Source of the DNA: Bacteriovoracaceae bacterium
GTDB taxonomy: Bacteria > Bdellovibrionota > Bacteriovoracia > Bacteriovoracales > Bacteriovoracaceae
Length of the DNA stretch: 64,000 nt
Assembly: GCA_019752535.1 (NCBI GenBank)
Contig: JAIEMA010000019.1
Coordinates: 62,001-126,000, forward strand
Reading direction: 5' to 3'
Shown here: in pieces, positions 1-9,623 of the stretch
How positions within the stretch are numbered: the stretch's first letter is position 1
Layout: every line of letters begins with the position of its first letter
Made by a program: the position numbers and the translations under genes
Notes under the pieces: model-generated
Databases searched by the model: none
What the model was told of the DNA's origin: nothing
The model's input: only the letters and a program-made list of their open reading frames with translations

Positions 1-1392
1 AAGTACAAACTCAGTCACACTGAGGTCGACAAAATTAATTCCACTTTTAAGAAAAGCGACTAGAACCAATAGTCCAATAACTAAAGGGAAAAAAAGTGAC
101 TTATAGAGAGCTGCAAGCTTTAGCTTGAAATTGATCTCTAAGATCTTTGGGTAAAACAGGAGAGGAACAATCAAAAAACTTATTAATGTCCCAAAGAGCG
201 GCCCAATTCCCCCAAAGTAATAAGTCCCAAGAATACTAGCTGACACATTTATGATGGCCTGAATCCAAAATGGTTTCGTTAATAAATCGGCCTTACCAAG
301 AACCGTAATTATATAGCCCCAAAAACTAAACACACCATGAAGAATGGCATTAGCAGAAGCTAAGAAAATAAGTGTATCCGTATCCATGAGTAGATCTTTT
401 CCAACCCACAAAGTGATAAAAGATCTATTCAGCAGACAGACAGGAACAAGTAAGATCATCGCAGTGAATGATAATAATTTGCTCATCTCATAAAATCTCT
501 TATCAAATCTTTCTGTGCCTTCATTTGAGTAATAGAGGGTACTTAGTGACGCCCAGCTCGCTTGCCCTAAAGAGAGGAGTTGTTGCTGCATTATTGTTGC
601 GACTCTTTGACCAATAAAGACTTTGGTAACCATAGTCGTATCAATCATACTTGCAATGACGACTTGATCAATTTGCCAACAGAGCTTTCCAGCTAATTCA
701 TTCAGAACCTGCGAGAGTTGTCTTTTTGAGACGAGATGCCCCTCTTCGTAATTACGTTTTGATAAATCGACTTTAATATCTGAAAAATATCTCATCAGCC
801 AGGCACCAAAAATGACAGAAATAAGTAAACCAATAGCCTGTGACTTCAAACCTAAGCCTTGATAAGCAAACAGCACCGATAATAGGGTGAAGATCGTGTT
901 CTGAAAGAAAATAATTAAATGAACAAGGTAGCCTTTATTCTGTGCCTCAAGATATGCCTTATAAATATTTGATGGGATTGTTATGGAGCTAAACAGAAGT
1001 ATCGCGAATGAAAAATAGAGTTCGGTTGGAGCGGCACTATCCCAAGATGTCAGTTTTTCTAGAAAGGGGAAGATACAAATACCTACTCCCACAGTCCACA
1101 AGACAACTTTATAAAATCTCCAACTTCCATGGGCCATCAGTCTTGTCAGTTGCTCCCGATTTTTGGATTTAACAAGTGGTAACATGCAGGTGATAACTGC
1201 TGTCATCAAACCCATTTCTGCGAGGCTGAGATAGGAATAGATTTCATTTAAAACTCTAAATGTTCCAAAATCTTTGGTTCCTAGAAGCTTGATCAAAATA
1301 GGTGTAAGAATAAAGGTTAAAGCTAAAATACCGCCAGTCTTAACCAGAGAAGCCAGAAAGTTTAAAAATGACTTTTTAGTGAGCTCACTCAA
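1..1392 (-). CDS. Wzx-type polysaccharide flippase, 3' end outside window
   Basis: The reading frame stays open from a TTG at 1392 down to base 1, giving 464 residues with the C-terminus missing. The N-terminus (SELTKKSFLNFLASLVKTGG) is followed by long hydrophobic segments alternating with short charged loops, the pattern of the MATE/Wzx polysaccharide flippase family that moves undecaprenyl-linked repeat units across the inner membrane. Wzx proteins usually have 12-14 helices and 430-510 residues, so only a short tail is probably missing. The TTG start has only a weak GAG upstream. The gene is divergent from the glycosyltransferase at 1468, with 75 nt between them for both promoters. Its place at the edge of a glycosyltransferase cluster supports the assignment. 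Confidence 0.8.
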   Translation of the reverse strand, partial: MSELTKKSFLNFLASLVKTGGILALTFILTPILIKLLGTKDFGTFRVLNEIYSYLSLAEMGLMTAVITCMLPLVKSKNREQLTRLMAHGSWRFYKVVLWTVGVGICIFPFLEKLTSWDSAAPTELYFSFAILLFSSITIPSNIYKAYLEAQNKGYLVHLIIFFQNTIFTLLSVLFAYQGLGLKSQAIGLLISVIFGAWLMRYFSDIKVDLSKRNYEEGHLVSKRQLSQVLNELAGKLCWQIDQVVIASMIDTTMVTKVFIGQRVATIMQQQLLSLGQASWASLSTLYYSNEGTERFDKRFYEMSKLLSFTAMILLVPVCLLNRSFITLWVGKDLLMDTDTLIFLASANAILHGVFSFWGYIITVLGKADLLTKPFWIQAIINVSASILGTYYFGGIGPLFGTLISFLIVPLLFYPKILEINFKLKLAALYKSLFFPLVIGLLVLVAFLKSGINFVDLSVTEFVL

Positions 1393-1467
1393 GATTTATT
1401 CTCGATTGAAAATAAAATAATTTTATCTCTTATTCTAATTGCTCGCAATGAGGTTAAAATACTCATA

Positions 1468-2535
1468 ATGGATAATCGCCCAATACTCATTATCGTTCCA
1501 AGGCTTCCCCCTTCTATAAACGGAGTGGGAGACTATGCTTTAGAATTAGCTAAAAGAATCAATCAAGATCATAGCCAGCTGTTCGAATTCTTAGTTTCTG
1601 ATCCTTCCTGGAAGGGAGAGAATCTTATTTCAGGCTTTCCAGTCCATAAACTGGAGTCTAGAGATCAAACTTCGCTTAATGGTTTTTTGAAACCATATTC
1701 CTCGGTCTTTCTACACTATGTGGGTTATGGCTATGCCAAGCGAGGCTCCCCTGTTTGGCTCGTCAAAGGACTGGGGCACTGGTTGAATCAGAATCCTAGT
1801 AGAAGACTCTATACAATGTTCCATGAGCTTTATGCCTTTGGTCCAGTGTGGACAAGCCAATTTTGGACATCTCCCCTACAGAAGCAATTGGCCCAAAAAC
1901 TCATGCTTATGAGTACCAAATGTGCAACCAGTAAGCAGGGTTATGCTGAAAAGATTGAAAAACTCTCCAAGGGAAAGCATACAAACATTTTAGTCTCTCC
2001 GGTCTTTTCAAATATTGGAGAACCACAAGAGAGACTTCCTTATATAGAGAGAGACTCGAATTTAATTATTTTTGGCAGTCCGGGACCCAAAAATAGAATT
2101 TACGAGCAATCAATGGCTGGAGTTGAAAAGATTATAAGTGCGGCAAAAATTAAGAGGGTCATCGAAATTGGACAAAAATCTGATCATGCTCCCTCTGCAA
2201 TTGGTGGAATAAAAATTGAGCAAATGGGTACTCTGCCATCTCCTGAAATCAGCAAGCTCTTAAGTCATTCTAAAATTGGTTTCATTAACTATCCAACCGA
2301 ATATCTTTCTAAATCTGGAATATTTGCGGCTTACTGCTCTCATGGACTCTTAACTGTAGCGACAGAATACAAGAATCAAAAAGTTGATCAGGTGATCGAA
2401 AGTAAGCATTACATGATTTCAGATAGTGAATTTAATGAAGAGATCGCTGAAAGAATTTCTGGCCAGGCTTTTAAATGGTACCAAGAGCACAATCTAAAAG
2501 CCCAAGCACAGAAGTTTTATAATCTTTTAAATTAA
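1468..2535 (+). CDS. Glycosyltransferase (GT4/GT-B-like)
   Basis: 355 residues. It starts IIVPRLPPSINGVGDYALELA, the usual GT-B opening in which a Gly-rich loop after the first beta strand contacts the acceptor, and has a second Rossmann half (around 190-300) with FGSPGPKNR and a weak donor-site region (KIGFINYPTEYLSKSG). It lacks the clear E-x7-E motif of GT4, so donor and linkage cannot be named. It presumably adds a sugar to the lipid-linked repeat unit on the cytoplasmic face. A GAGGT element lies upstream of the ATG. The stop shares TTAA with the stop of the convergent methyltransferase gene. Confidence 0.72.
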   Translation: MDNRPILIIVPRLPPSINGVGDYALELAKRINQDHSQLFEFLVSDPSWKGENLISGFPVHKLESRDQTSLNGFLKPYSSVFLHYVGYGYAKRGSPVWLVKGLGHWLNQNPSRRLYTMFHELYAFGPVWTSQFWTSPLQKQLAQKLMLMSTKCATSKQGYAEKIEKLSKGKHTNILVSPVFSNIGEPQERLPYIERDSNLIIFGSPGPKNRIYEQSMAGVEKIISAAKIKRVIEIGQKSDHAPSAIGGIKIEQMGTLPSPEISKLLSHSKIGFINYPTEYLSKSGIFAAYCSHGLLTVATEYKNQKVDQVIESKHYMISDSEFNEEIAERISGQAFKWYQEHNLKAQAQKFYNLLN

Positions 2536-3140
2536 CCGGCTTTTTTCCATATTGTCGTTTCACCGTCAAAGCCAAAGCTGCTATGGCAAACTTCCCAATC
2601 TTCCGGAACTCCCCACTGCTCTCTTGGCATCCAGTTGGAATTATCAACCAGCAAGAGTCCACCCTTCTTCAATTTTGGTAGGCTCGCTTGGATACAGGCT
2701 TGGCGATAATGACCATCCACTACAATCAGATCTAAACTCTCATCTTCGAACTCTTCAGCGACAGCGACGTATCGAGGAGTTTCTTCATATTTTTGTTTGG
2801 CCGGTTCATCAATCGGGTGGTCTAAATCAATAAAACGATAATCCACGTTATTAAGATTGATCTCGCGGAACTTGTTTTTTACATAGTCGTACCAGGATTT
2901 TTTGTCCTCAACGCTCAGGATCTTTTTCACTCTTTTGGCGAACCAAATGGTACTTCGCCCACTTCCCCATTCCAGGGCGACAAAATCTTTTTTTAAATGT
3001 TGATCGCAGAATTTGACGGCGTAGTGAGAGATCCAAGGTTCATCGGGATAAAATTTTCTATAAACTTCTCCAGCGACTCTTCTAACGAATGATACGGGAT
3101 GGGTGGCCCACCAAATGACATTTGCAGGAAACTTTTTCAT
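2532..3140 (-). CDS. Class I SAM-dependent methyltransferase-like protein
   Basis: 202 residues. EWGSGRSTIWFAKRV (about 57-71) is a good match to the SAM-binding glycine motif I (E/DxGxGxG), SVEDKKSWYDY follows as the acidic end of strand 2, and LDLIVVDGHYRQACI (about 135-149) fits motif II. KKGGLLLVDNSN fits the later strand. These suggest a Rossmann-fold methyltransferase acting on a sugar or small substrate. The N-terminal stretch VIWWATHPVSFVRR is hydrophobic but too short and charged for a definite membrane anchor. It sits 23 nt downstream of the FkbM-type methyltransferase gene on the same strand, probably co-transcribed. The substrate is unknown. Confidence 0.7.
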   Translation of the reverse strand: MKKFPANVIWWATHPVSFVRRVAGEVYRKFYPDEPWISHYAVKFCDQHLKKDFVALEWGSGRSTIWFAKRVKKILSVEDKKSWYDYVKNKFREINLNNVDYRFIDLDHPIDEPAKQKYEETPRYVAVAEEFEDESLDLIVVDGHYRQACIQASLPKLKKGGLLLVDNSNWMPREQWGVPEDWEVCHSSFGFDGETTIWKKAG

Positions 3141-3163
3141 TAAGATACATCCTTCTCTAGCTA

Positions 3164-3895
3164 TTAAATGTGATTGCCCTCCCTTTCATCGGTAAACAAA
3201 CAGGTGTTTATTAGTCTTCCTTTGAAATTATATTTTTGTGATTTTAAATATTGATAGGTTTCATTGGCTTGCAAGGACTCTATTTCTAGACCTAAACACT
3301 CAACTAAAATAAACCTCGGTCTAAATTTGCTCCAATCATTCGACTTCAAGACATCAAGGTCGAAGCCTTCGACGTCTACAGTCAAAAAATCAATCATTTG
3401 ACCCTTGGGCATGTGCTTGTTCAGAATGTCGGATAAGGGCAGTATCTCAATCTCAAACCGATCCTTTAAAATTCTCCCGGCGCTCTCTCTGTCTGCTGCA
3501 AGTTTTTCATCAAATGTACTAAGGGCCGGCTCTTGAAAGGAATAAAATTTCATTAAGGCTTTGGTGCGGCCAACACCTGAGGTGACATTGATATCGCGAG
3601 GTCTAAGTTTGTGAAAAATTCTCATGCATTCAGGATTGGCATCAATATTGATTCCTGACCAACCCTCTTGATAAAAAATCTGAGTATTTGAAAGAAATTT
3701 AGGATGATGTGCCCCTATGTCGACATAGAATCCATTCTGCTTATTCTTGAGCAGAGCTTTTAGAACACGATCCTCACCTTCTTGGCTGAAACTCGCTTCG
3801 CCCTTGTAAGAATACAGATGAAAGTTCTCAGCTAAAGAACTTAAATTAGACTTACCAATGAGAAAGCCAATCAGACGTTTAAGCAGATTTTTCAT
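3164..3895 (-). CDS. FkbM family methyltransferase
   Basis: 243 residues. GFYVDIGAHHPKFLSNT (about 55-71) is the FkbM-type motif I; WSGINIDANPE is the post-I strand with the acidic residue binding the SAM ribose; IDFLTVDVEGFDLDVL (about 167-182) is the family signature. FkbM enzymes O-methylate sugars or polyketides, and in polysaccharide loci they usually methylate a glycan hydroxyl. It is the first gene of a minus-strand pair with the methyltransferase at 2532-3140 and is divergent from the acyltransferase at 3945. Confidence 0.85.
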   Translation of the reverse strand: MKNLLKRLIGFLIGKSNLSSLAENFHLYSYKGEASFSQEGEDRVLKALLKNKQNGFYVDIGAHHPKFLSNTQIFYQEGWSGINIDANPECMRIFHKLRPRDINVTSGVGRTKALMKFYSFQEPALSTFDEKLAADRESAGRILKDRFEIEILPLSDILNKHMPKGQMIDFLTVDVEGFDLDVLKSNDWSKFRPRFILVECLGLEIESLQANETYQYLKSQKYNFKGRLINTCLFTDEREGNHI

Positions 3896-3944
3896 AGCTC
3901 GATCAGTTTATCATAAATTTTAAAAAGCCATTATAATCTAGAGA

Positions 3945-5027
3945 ATGGAAAATAAGAGCTCTTTAACTTCCCTACGGTTCATTGCCGCCTATATGGTTAT
4001 TGGCTCACATTATTTTAATTTCTATCCACCTTATGACTATCTAGATCAAATTTTTGGTAAAGGGTATCTTGGAGTTGGTTTCTTCTTTGTTCTCTCGGGC
4101 TTCGTTATGGCGCTACGTTACGACAAAGATATTCAAAGAGACGAATTTAAACCAAAAACATTCATTTCTCACCGACTGATGAGAATTGTGCCAGCGTATT
4201 ATCTCTCACTATTGCTCTCAGCTCCTCTTCTTTTAAAAGCAATTCCAAATTCCGCTTTTTTAAAGAACCCGAGCCATTTATCCTTTTTTGTATTTTCAAA
4301 TCTGACTTTTATTCAAGCTTATTGGCCGGTAAATGCTCTTATTGAAGATTGGAATTTACCAGACTGGAGCCTAAGTGTTGAAATGTTTTTCTATCTCATG
4401 TTTCCAATTTTTTCAGTGAAATTATTGAGAAAAGAAAATCATAAAAATTGGCTCATCTTTCTCTATCTCATCTGCGCAGGATTTTATTTTCTCAATCTAT
4501 ACTTACCTACACATGTAATGTTTATGGGTGTTAAGACGAGAATATTATGGATCAATTCACCTCTCTTTAGACTGAGTCAATTTCTTTTAGGGAATTGCCT
4601 CTATAAAGTTTACCAGTCCTATACAAAACAAACGAACGATCATTATAAGTTCATCTTTTTTGCGCTTTTTAGCTGTATGTTTTTTTTAGTACCCTTTCCC
4701 AACTACATTATTGGAATGGGCAATCCATTCTCACTCCTAGCCTTCGCTGGACTCATTTTCTATTCAGCTGTTTGTGATAAAGGTAATGGAATATTGAATG
4801 CAAGACCGCTTGTGGCTCTTGGGGAAGCAAGTTATGCACTTTACATACTTCAAGTACCTCTCAAAGTTTTCTTTCAGCAGTTTTATTCCAAGATCTTTCG
4901 TCTAGGCGACACAATGGGATTTCTCTATTGTGGCTACATCTCTGTCACGCTGATTATAAGTAGCTACTTTATCTATCGCTATTTTGAGTTGCCCATCGAT
5001 CAACATTTAAGAGGGCGAAAGAAATGA
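3945..5027 (+). CDS. Acyltransferase 3 family membrane protein
   Basis: 360 residues with about ten hydrophobic segments. The N-terminus SLRFIAAYMVIGSHYFNF carries the conserved R and the catalytic-type H (AAYMVIGSHY) of the acyltransferase 3 (OafA/NodX) family; YLGVGFFFVLSGFVMALRY and the DWSLSVEMFFYLMFP segment are also diagnostic. These inner-membrane enzymes transfer acetyl or other acyl groups to surface sugars. Its stop overlaps the start of the next glycosyltransferase (ATGA), so the two are translated together. It is one of three family members in this window. Confidence 0.9.
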   Translation: MENKSSLTSLRFIAAYMVIGSHYFNFYPPYDYLDQIFGKGYLGVGFFFVLSGFVMALRYDKDIQRDEFKPKTFISHRLMRIVPAYYLSLLLSAPLLLKAIPNSAFLKNPSHLSFFVFSNLTFIQAYWPVNALIEDWNLPDWSLSVEMFFYLMFPIFSVKLLRKENHKNWLIFLYLICAGFYFLNLYLPTHVMFMGVKTRILWINSPLFRLSQFLLGNCLYKVYQSYTKQTNDHYKFIFFALFSCMFFLVPFPNYIIGMGNPFSLLAFAGLIFYSAVCDKGNGILNARPLVALGEASYALYILQVPLKVFFQQFYSKIFRLGDTMGFLYCGYISVTLIISSYFIYRYFELPIDQHLRGRKK

Positions 5028-6166
5028 AAAAGCTGCGGATACTGATGTGCTGCCAGTTCCCGATCAAGGCAGACCTGGGTGGACCCAAGGGATATATTGA
5101 GATCGCAGAGACTTATCGTCAAAGAGGTCATGAAGTCACGCTCGTAGGAATCAATCAAATTGTTGGTGACGAGACGATTGAATATCATGAGGCCTGGAGG
5201 CTGAGACATTTTGCCCCTTATCTCAAAGATTATATTCTGGCCAATCATCACAACTATGATGTGATTGAATATGAAGCAGTCTATCTTCCATATAATTTAA
5301 AAGATCAAGTAAAATCGATTCTGGTTGCAAGGTCTGTTTTACTAGAGCTTCACTTCAAAAAAATAAAACTTCCTGTTCTAAAAACGCTCAGAGCATATGT
5401 CTCTCATGTTGTGAAATTTAAGAAAAGGTCTCAACAACTTAACCAGCGAATCAACACCTTTTTAACGGCCATGAAGTACTCCGACGTAGTCAATGTCTCT
5501 AACCCAGACGACAAAGAAATACTCATTCAATATGGTGTAGATCCTAATAAAATTGTCATGCAACCCTACGGGATAAGCCTGGAGCGATTTAATGAATTTC
5601 AGATTGATAAGAATGAAAATTCCAACATCACAATTGCTTTTGTAGGATCTTTTGATAGAAGAAAAGGTGCTGTTGAATTTCCAGCAATTGTGAAAGAACT
5701 GAGCAAAAGCTACCCCCAAATTAAATTCAAACTTTTGGGTGTCTTGGGTCTTTTCCGTTCTGTTGAATCTATCTATAAATATTTTGGCAATGATTTGAGT
5801 GATAATGTTGAGGTTATAGCCAGATACAATCCAAAAGATTTGCCGAGACTTCTCTCTGAATGTCATTTAGGCATATTTCCCAGTCATCTTGAAAGTTTTG
5901 GTTTTGGTGTCCTGGAAATGATGGCCGCAAGTTTGCCTGTTGTAGGTTATAGTGCACCAGGGACAAGCATGCTCCTGCCGAAAGATCTCCTCGTCGCAAG
6001 AGGGGATTACAAAGCGATGATCAAAAAAATTAAAATCTTGCTTGAAAACAATGACGAGAGATTAAGACTTTCACTAGCGTGCAATCGACTTGCAAGAGAA
6101 TATATCTATGAGAACCAAGAGAACGCTTCACTTGAAAAATACAACCAATTGATTAATTCCATCTAA
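5024..6166 (+). CDS. Glycosyltransferase family 4
   Basis: 380 residues, GT-B fold. The N-terminal domain opens with CCQFPIKADLGGPKGYIEIA. The C-terminal nucleotide-sugar domain has AFVGSFDRRKGAVEFPAIV (around 205-223) and the donor-binding run LGIFPSHLESFGFGVLEMMA, where the two Glu of the GT4 E-x7-E motif are visible. It retains configuration at the anomeric carbon by family rule; donor and acceptor are unknown. The start overlaps the preceding acyltransferase by 4 nt, and its stop shares CTAA with the convergent gene at 6163. Confidence 0.88.
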   Translation: MKKLRILMCCQFPIKADLGGPKGYIEIAETYRQRGHEVTLVGINQIVGDETIEYHEAWRLRHFAPYLKDYILANHHNYDVIEYEAVYLPYNLKDQVKSILVARSVLLELHFKKIKLPVLKTLRAYVSHVVKFKKRSQQLNQRINTFLTAMKYSDVVNVSNPDDKEILIQYGVDPNKIVMQPYGISLERFNEFQIDKNENSNITIAFVGSFDRRKGAVEFPAIVKELSKSYPQIKFKLLGVLGLFRSVESIYKYFGNDLSDNVEVIARYNPKDLPRLLSECHLGIFPSHLESFGFGVLEMMAASLPVVGYSAPGTSMLLPKDLLVARGDYKAMIKKIKILLENNDERLRLSLACNRLAREYIYENQENASLEKYNQLINSI

Positions 6167-7635
6167 GTATCTTTATTTTGATATATCGTTTCTTCGTTAG
6201 CCAAAAAAACCATAAGATCTTTGATAACTGGCTTCGCATCAGTTAAAAATTTTTTCAGAGAATGTGGTGAACTATTATTATTAAACTGCGAATAGCTTAG
6301 CGCTAAAAGCAAAACATCGCTCGACTTCTCAAGTTTACCTTTTAGAAATGGATCTAATGAGTCATAGCTTTCTTTGTCCTTAACTTTATCAAGTAAAAGA
6401 TTAAATACTTCCTTGATTGATGTCCTCTCACTATTGATTATTTCAGAATATTTCTTAGAGTTAATTTTAACTTCCGGCATTTCTAATTTCTCAAGAAACG
6501 AGAGATATTTAACTGAAAGCATCCATCTATAATACTCCAATTCATGCGTTGAACTGATTGGCCCGAGTGGGCTAAGTAAGGACTTTCCGTCTTGAACAAT
6601 AGTTCTGAATGAATTCACAGGCAAATCAGCAAGCTGGTCAGTTTGCTTTGAAAGAATTAGACGACAAGCCTTTAGACACTCTTCAACAAATTTTGAATTT
6701 TTAACGACACTATTTATTAAAACACTTCTCTCATTAATTGAGTAATTACTTAAAGGAAGTTCATTCATCGAATTTATAAACAATGTTGGTGTACTTACTA
6801 AATCAGCAAATGTTTTCACAGCGTAGCTATCGGTAACGACAAGCTCTACATTTGATAAAAGCTGCAACAAGCTTTTATCTTCTACTGCCACCACATGGAG
6901 TTCGTCACCAAGAGAAGATCTTAGTTTATCAATAATAAATGAATCGTTATCTATGTTTTTTGTAAACAGCAGAGGTGAGAATTCAGGAGACTCATCGATG
7001 GTTTTTACAAAATTAAGGAAGAAATTGATATTGCCTACGTTATTCACGCGGCCTAACTCGGTATCCACAAGGACAAAATGTTTTTTTGATCTTTTTTCTA
7101 GCACTCTCTTTAACTTGAATTTTAGATCATCTATATGCTTAGAACTCCAAACAGTGGGCACTGATTTAATCTCATTGTGGTAACTCACAATCTCAAAATA
7201 AATCTGGCTTATGTGGAGTGGGAAATGGCCGGAGCTCTTCTCTGTCAGCAAAAAAGAGAAGAAAGAATTATGAGAAATTCCAATCTCTTTCGTTCGATCT
7301 CTCGTTGGTCCAACCTTCTCTTTTGCTTTAATGCTTGAAGCCAAACCAGCTGAATCAGTATCTCTAGAATTATTAATGACGTAGCTCCACTCACTGCTAA
7401 ACAACTCAGGCAACTTTTCGCTAATTATTTGTAAAGAATTAGCTCCCAAAACATCCTCTTGATCAATTTGATAAACCCTTTCAAAAACACCCAAAGATTC
7501 GTAGACCTCTTTTCCTTCAGTACAAATCAAGCTGAGCTTTGTTTCTTTATTCAGATTAAAGAGCGAACAAGCCACGAGCGAAGAGTAGCCTGCGTAGTCG
7601 TTGGAATCGAGATTAATAAGCAATATTCGAATCAT
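6163..7635 (-). CDS. GT9/heptosyltransferase-like glycosyltransferase with long C-terminal extension
   Basis: 490 residues, longer than the usual 330-350 of GT9. The start MIRILLINLDSNDYAGYSS resembles the GT9 opening (iLii....iGD), and VELVVTDSYAVKTFADLV with PTLFINSM matches the GT9 donor-site pattern (vGpDSGpmHlA...P.valf) in degraded form. After about residue 330 a largely helical, lysine-rich extension follows with no recognised domain. It overlaps the WecA-like gene by 4 nt (ATGA), so it probably acts on that product. The assignment rests on fold-level similarity only. Confidence 0.5.
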   Translation of the reverse strand: MIRILLINLDSNDYAGYSSLVACSLFNLNKETKLSLICTEGKEVYESLGVFERVYQIDQEDVLGANSLQIISEKLPELFSSEWSYVINNSRDTDSAGLASSIKAKEKVGPTRDRTKEIGISHNSFFSFLLTEKSSGHFPLHISQIYFEIVSYHNEIKSVPTVWSSKHIDDLKFKLKRVLEKRSKKHFVLVDTELGRVNNVGNINFFLNFVKTIDESPEFSPLLFTKNIDNDSFIIDKLRSSLGDELHVVAVEDKSLLQLLSNVELVVTDSYAVKTFADLVSTPTLFINSMNELPLSNYSINERSVLINSVVKNSKFVEECLKACRLILSKQTDQLADLPVNSFRTIVQDGKSLLSPLGPISSTHELEYYRWMLSVKYLSFLEKLEMPEVKINSKKYSEIINSERTSIKEVFNLLLDKVKDKESYDSLDPFLKGKLEKSSDVLLLALSYSQFNNNSSPHSLKKFLTDAKPVIKDLMVFLANEETIYQNKDT

Positions 7636-8876
7636 TGATTTTCTAAATCCTTATTTTCATCGCGCTTTGAATTAATAATTATTTTAAAATCATTAATCGT
7701 ATTAGATGGAATCACTCTTACTTCTTTTTTGATCAAAAACTTTTCTAGCAGGGCAAGGCTCAAGCTGAATCCTTCACCAAACCAGTGTTTTTTACCAAGA
7801 AGTATGTAATAGCCAAAAGTATAAAATCCTAGAAATAGCAGACCCCAGTAGGAATCAGAATAATAATTTAGAATGAATGCTAATACGAGACCGCTCAAAT
7901 AGAGACTGGCCAAAATTGTGGAGGCTCCAGTAGGAGTAAAACCATGCTTTTCAACAAGTATGTGGTGATTATGTAGCTTGTCTCCTCTAAAGGGAGATTT
8001 CCCATTTAAGATTCTTCTAACAAAGCTCACACCTAATTCTATAAATGGGAGCACACAAGGAAGCGATGAAAAGCAGAACGATTCGAAAGTTGTATGATTA
8101 ACTCTATAACCATCAAATAAAATTGAAGCTAGGATAATATAGGACAGCCCTAAACTACTTACGCCTATCTCTCCCATATGTATTTTTGAGGGAGCACGAT
8201 TATAAACGAGAAATCCTGTCATGTTTGCAATACCAGTGAGAGCCAAGCAAATGGTCGTCACATTATTAATGGGAATCGATAGGGCGATGAAAGCACCATA
8301 AATAACGAGAGAGAATTTATAAGTGAGTGTATCAAGTCCATCCAGTAGATTCGATCCATTTACTATCGCCACCGAAAAGAACATCATCACTAAGAAAGCT
8401 AATGCGGAATTTTCACTAAAAATAACATTCGAAACTCGTAAACAAAAAATGACAATCACAGCTAACTGTAAAAGTAATTTAATGGAGGCTCTAATCTCAA
8501 AGCAGTCATCAAGATATCCATAAATCAAAATGCCGACCCATGATTGATAAGCACAAGCAATAATTTTGTACTGATGGTTGGAGATTAGGTAGGGATACCA
8601 TTCATAAAGCAGGGAGATGGCTATCATCGAGACAATTGAAAATACGATACCACCAACCTGCAATGCGCCAGTCGTCGATTTATCCGCACTAATAAAGAGA
8701 AAACGTCTCATTTTTATCGGAACGTACTTGTGTCCTGGTCCGTTTAAAAAAAGAATAAGTGTGTAACCAAAAAATGAAGTAAGGAATACGCAAACGATAT
8801 AGATCAATAATTTTTTTAGATTGAGATCTAAAAAAACATCTAAAACTAAACTCTCTATAATGTTAAAAAATGACAT
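7632..8876 (-). CDS. WecA/MraY-type undecaprenyl-phosphate sugar-1-phosphate transferase
   Basis: 414 residues, about ten membrane segments. Family motifs are visible in order: IYGYLDDCFEIRASIKLLLQ (the DDxxD-like Mg/polyprenyl-phosphate site, around 120), VNGSNLLDGLDTLT (the catalytic NxxNxxDGxD region, around 175), KIHMGEIGVSSLGL (around 230) and KSPFRGDKLHNHHILVEKHG, the HxHH loop of WecA-like enzymes (around 300). The enzyme starts glycan synthesis by moving a HexNAc-1-phosphate (GlcNAc or similar) to undecaprenyl phosphate at the inner membrane. A C-terminal Lys/Asp-rich tail follows. It is the probable initiating enzyme of this locus and is translationally coupled to the GT9-like gene. 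Confidence 0.88.
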   Translation of the reverse strand: MSFFNIIESLVLDVFLDLNLKKLLIYIVCVFLTSFFGYTLILFLNGPGHKYVPIKMRRFLFISADKSTTGALQVGGIVFSIVSMIAISLLYEWYPYLISNHQYKIIACAYQSWVGILIYGYLDDCFEIRASIKLLLQLAVIVIFCLRVSNVIFSENSALAFLVMMFFSVAIVNGSNLLDGLDTLTYKFSLVIYGAFIALSIPINNVTTICLALTGIANMTGFLVYNRAPSKIHMGEIGVSSLGLSYIILASILFDGYRVNHTTFESFCFSSLPCVLPFIELGVSFVRRILNGKSPFRGDKLHNHHILVEKHGFTPTGASTILASLYLSGLVLAFILNYYSDSYWGLLFLGFYTFGYYILLGKKHWFGEGFSLSLALLEKFLIKKEVRVIPSNTINDFKIIINSKRDENKDLENQ

Positions 8877-8950
8877 ATAATCTACCTTAGGAGAATTTTA
8901 AGCATTCCTTTATTAAAAAGCTCCCCCTTTTATGATCATTGGAGAAATTA

Positions 8951-9622
8951 ATGGAGCAGAGTCTTGAACTCAGTATTCAAGTCAAGCAGAGCCTAGGGAA
9001 GTCAGGGGAAGAAATCTATGAAACCTGTCTTAAATGGTTGGGGATACTGAATAGAAAATCAAAAATCCTAGATTTTGGTTCAGGCAAAGGGGAATTTCTT
9101 AAAAGAGCTCATCTCGCCCAGTATTCTGATCTTTTTGGTACAGATATTATGCCAAGACCTGAATTCCTCCCTAAAGATATTCAATGGCTTCAAACAGATC
9201 TCAACAGTGGAGTTCAGATTCAGTCCGAAAGCTTTGAGACAATTGTTTCACTTGAGGTAATTGAGCATTTAGAAAACCCGCGACAGATGATTAGGGATCT
9301 TAAGAATATTCTTAAATCCAAGGGCTATCTAATCCTCTCAACACCCAACAATGGCTCTATTAGATCTCTCTTGGCTTTGATTTTTAAAGGCCATTTTGTC
9401 TCATTTTTAGAAAGAGATTATCCCGCGCACATTACTGCACTCACGCGATTAGACCTCAAAAGAATTCTCGAAGAACAAGAATTTACGGATATCGTTTTTG
9501 ATTTTACACCAAAAGGCCTCATTCCCGGACTCAGAGGTTTAACCTGGCAAAAAATTAGCTTTGGACTCTTAAAGGGTGAGCTTTTTAGCGACAATATCTT
9601 CGTGATCGCTAAGAAAAAATAA
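8951..9622 (+). CDS. Class I SAM-dependent methyltransferase (Methyltransf_23-like)
   Basis: About 223 residues from the ATG at 8951, chosen because GGAG at 8941-8944 lies 6 nt upstream; an in-frame TTG at 8939 is less likely. KILDFGSGKGEFLKRA is motif I, SFETIVSLEVIEHLENPRQM is the EVIEH motif of the ubiG/Methyltransf_23 group, and KSKGYLILSTPN is motif III. Such enzymes in glycan loci often methylate sugar or terminate chains. The next gene starts 1 nt after the stop, so the pair forms an operon. Confidence 0.85.
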   Translation: MEQSLELSIQVKQSLGKSGEEIYETCLKWLGILNRKSKILDFGSGKGEFLKRAHLAQYSDLFGTDIMPRPEFLPKDIQWLQTDLNSGVQIQSESFETIVSLEVIEHLENPRQMIRDLKNILKSKGYLILSTPNNGSIRSLLALIFKGHFVSFLERDYPAHITALTRLDLKRILEEQEFTDIVFDFTPKGLIPGLRGLTWQKISFGLLKGELFSDNIFVIAKKK

Positions 9623-9623
9623 A

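Noticed and set aside
5462-5866. Minus-strand frame of 134 codons
   Set aside because: Antisense shadow of a clear GT4 gene.
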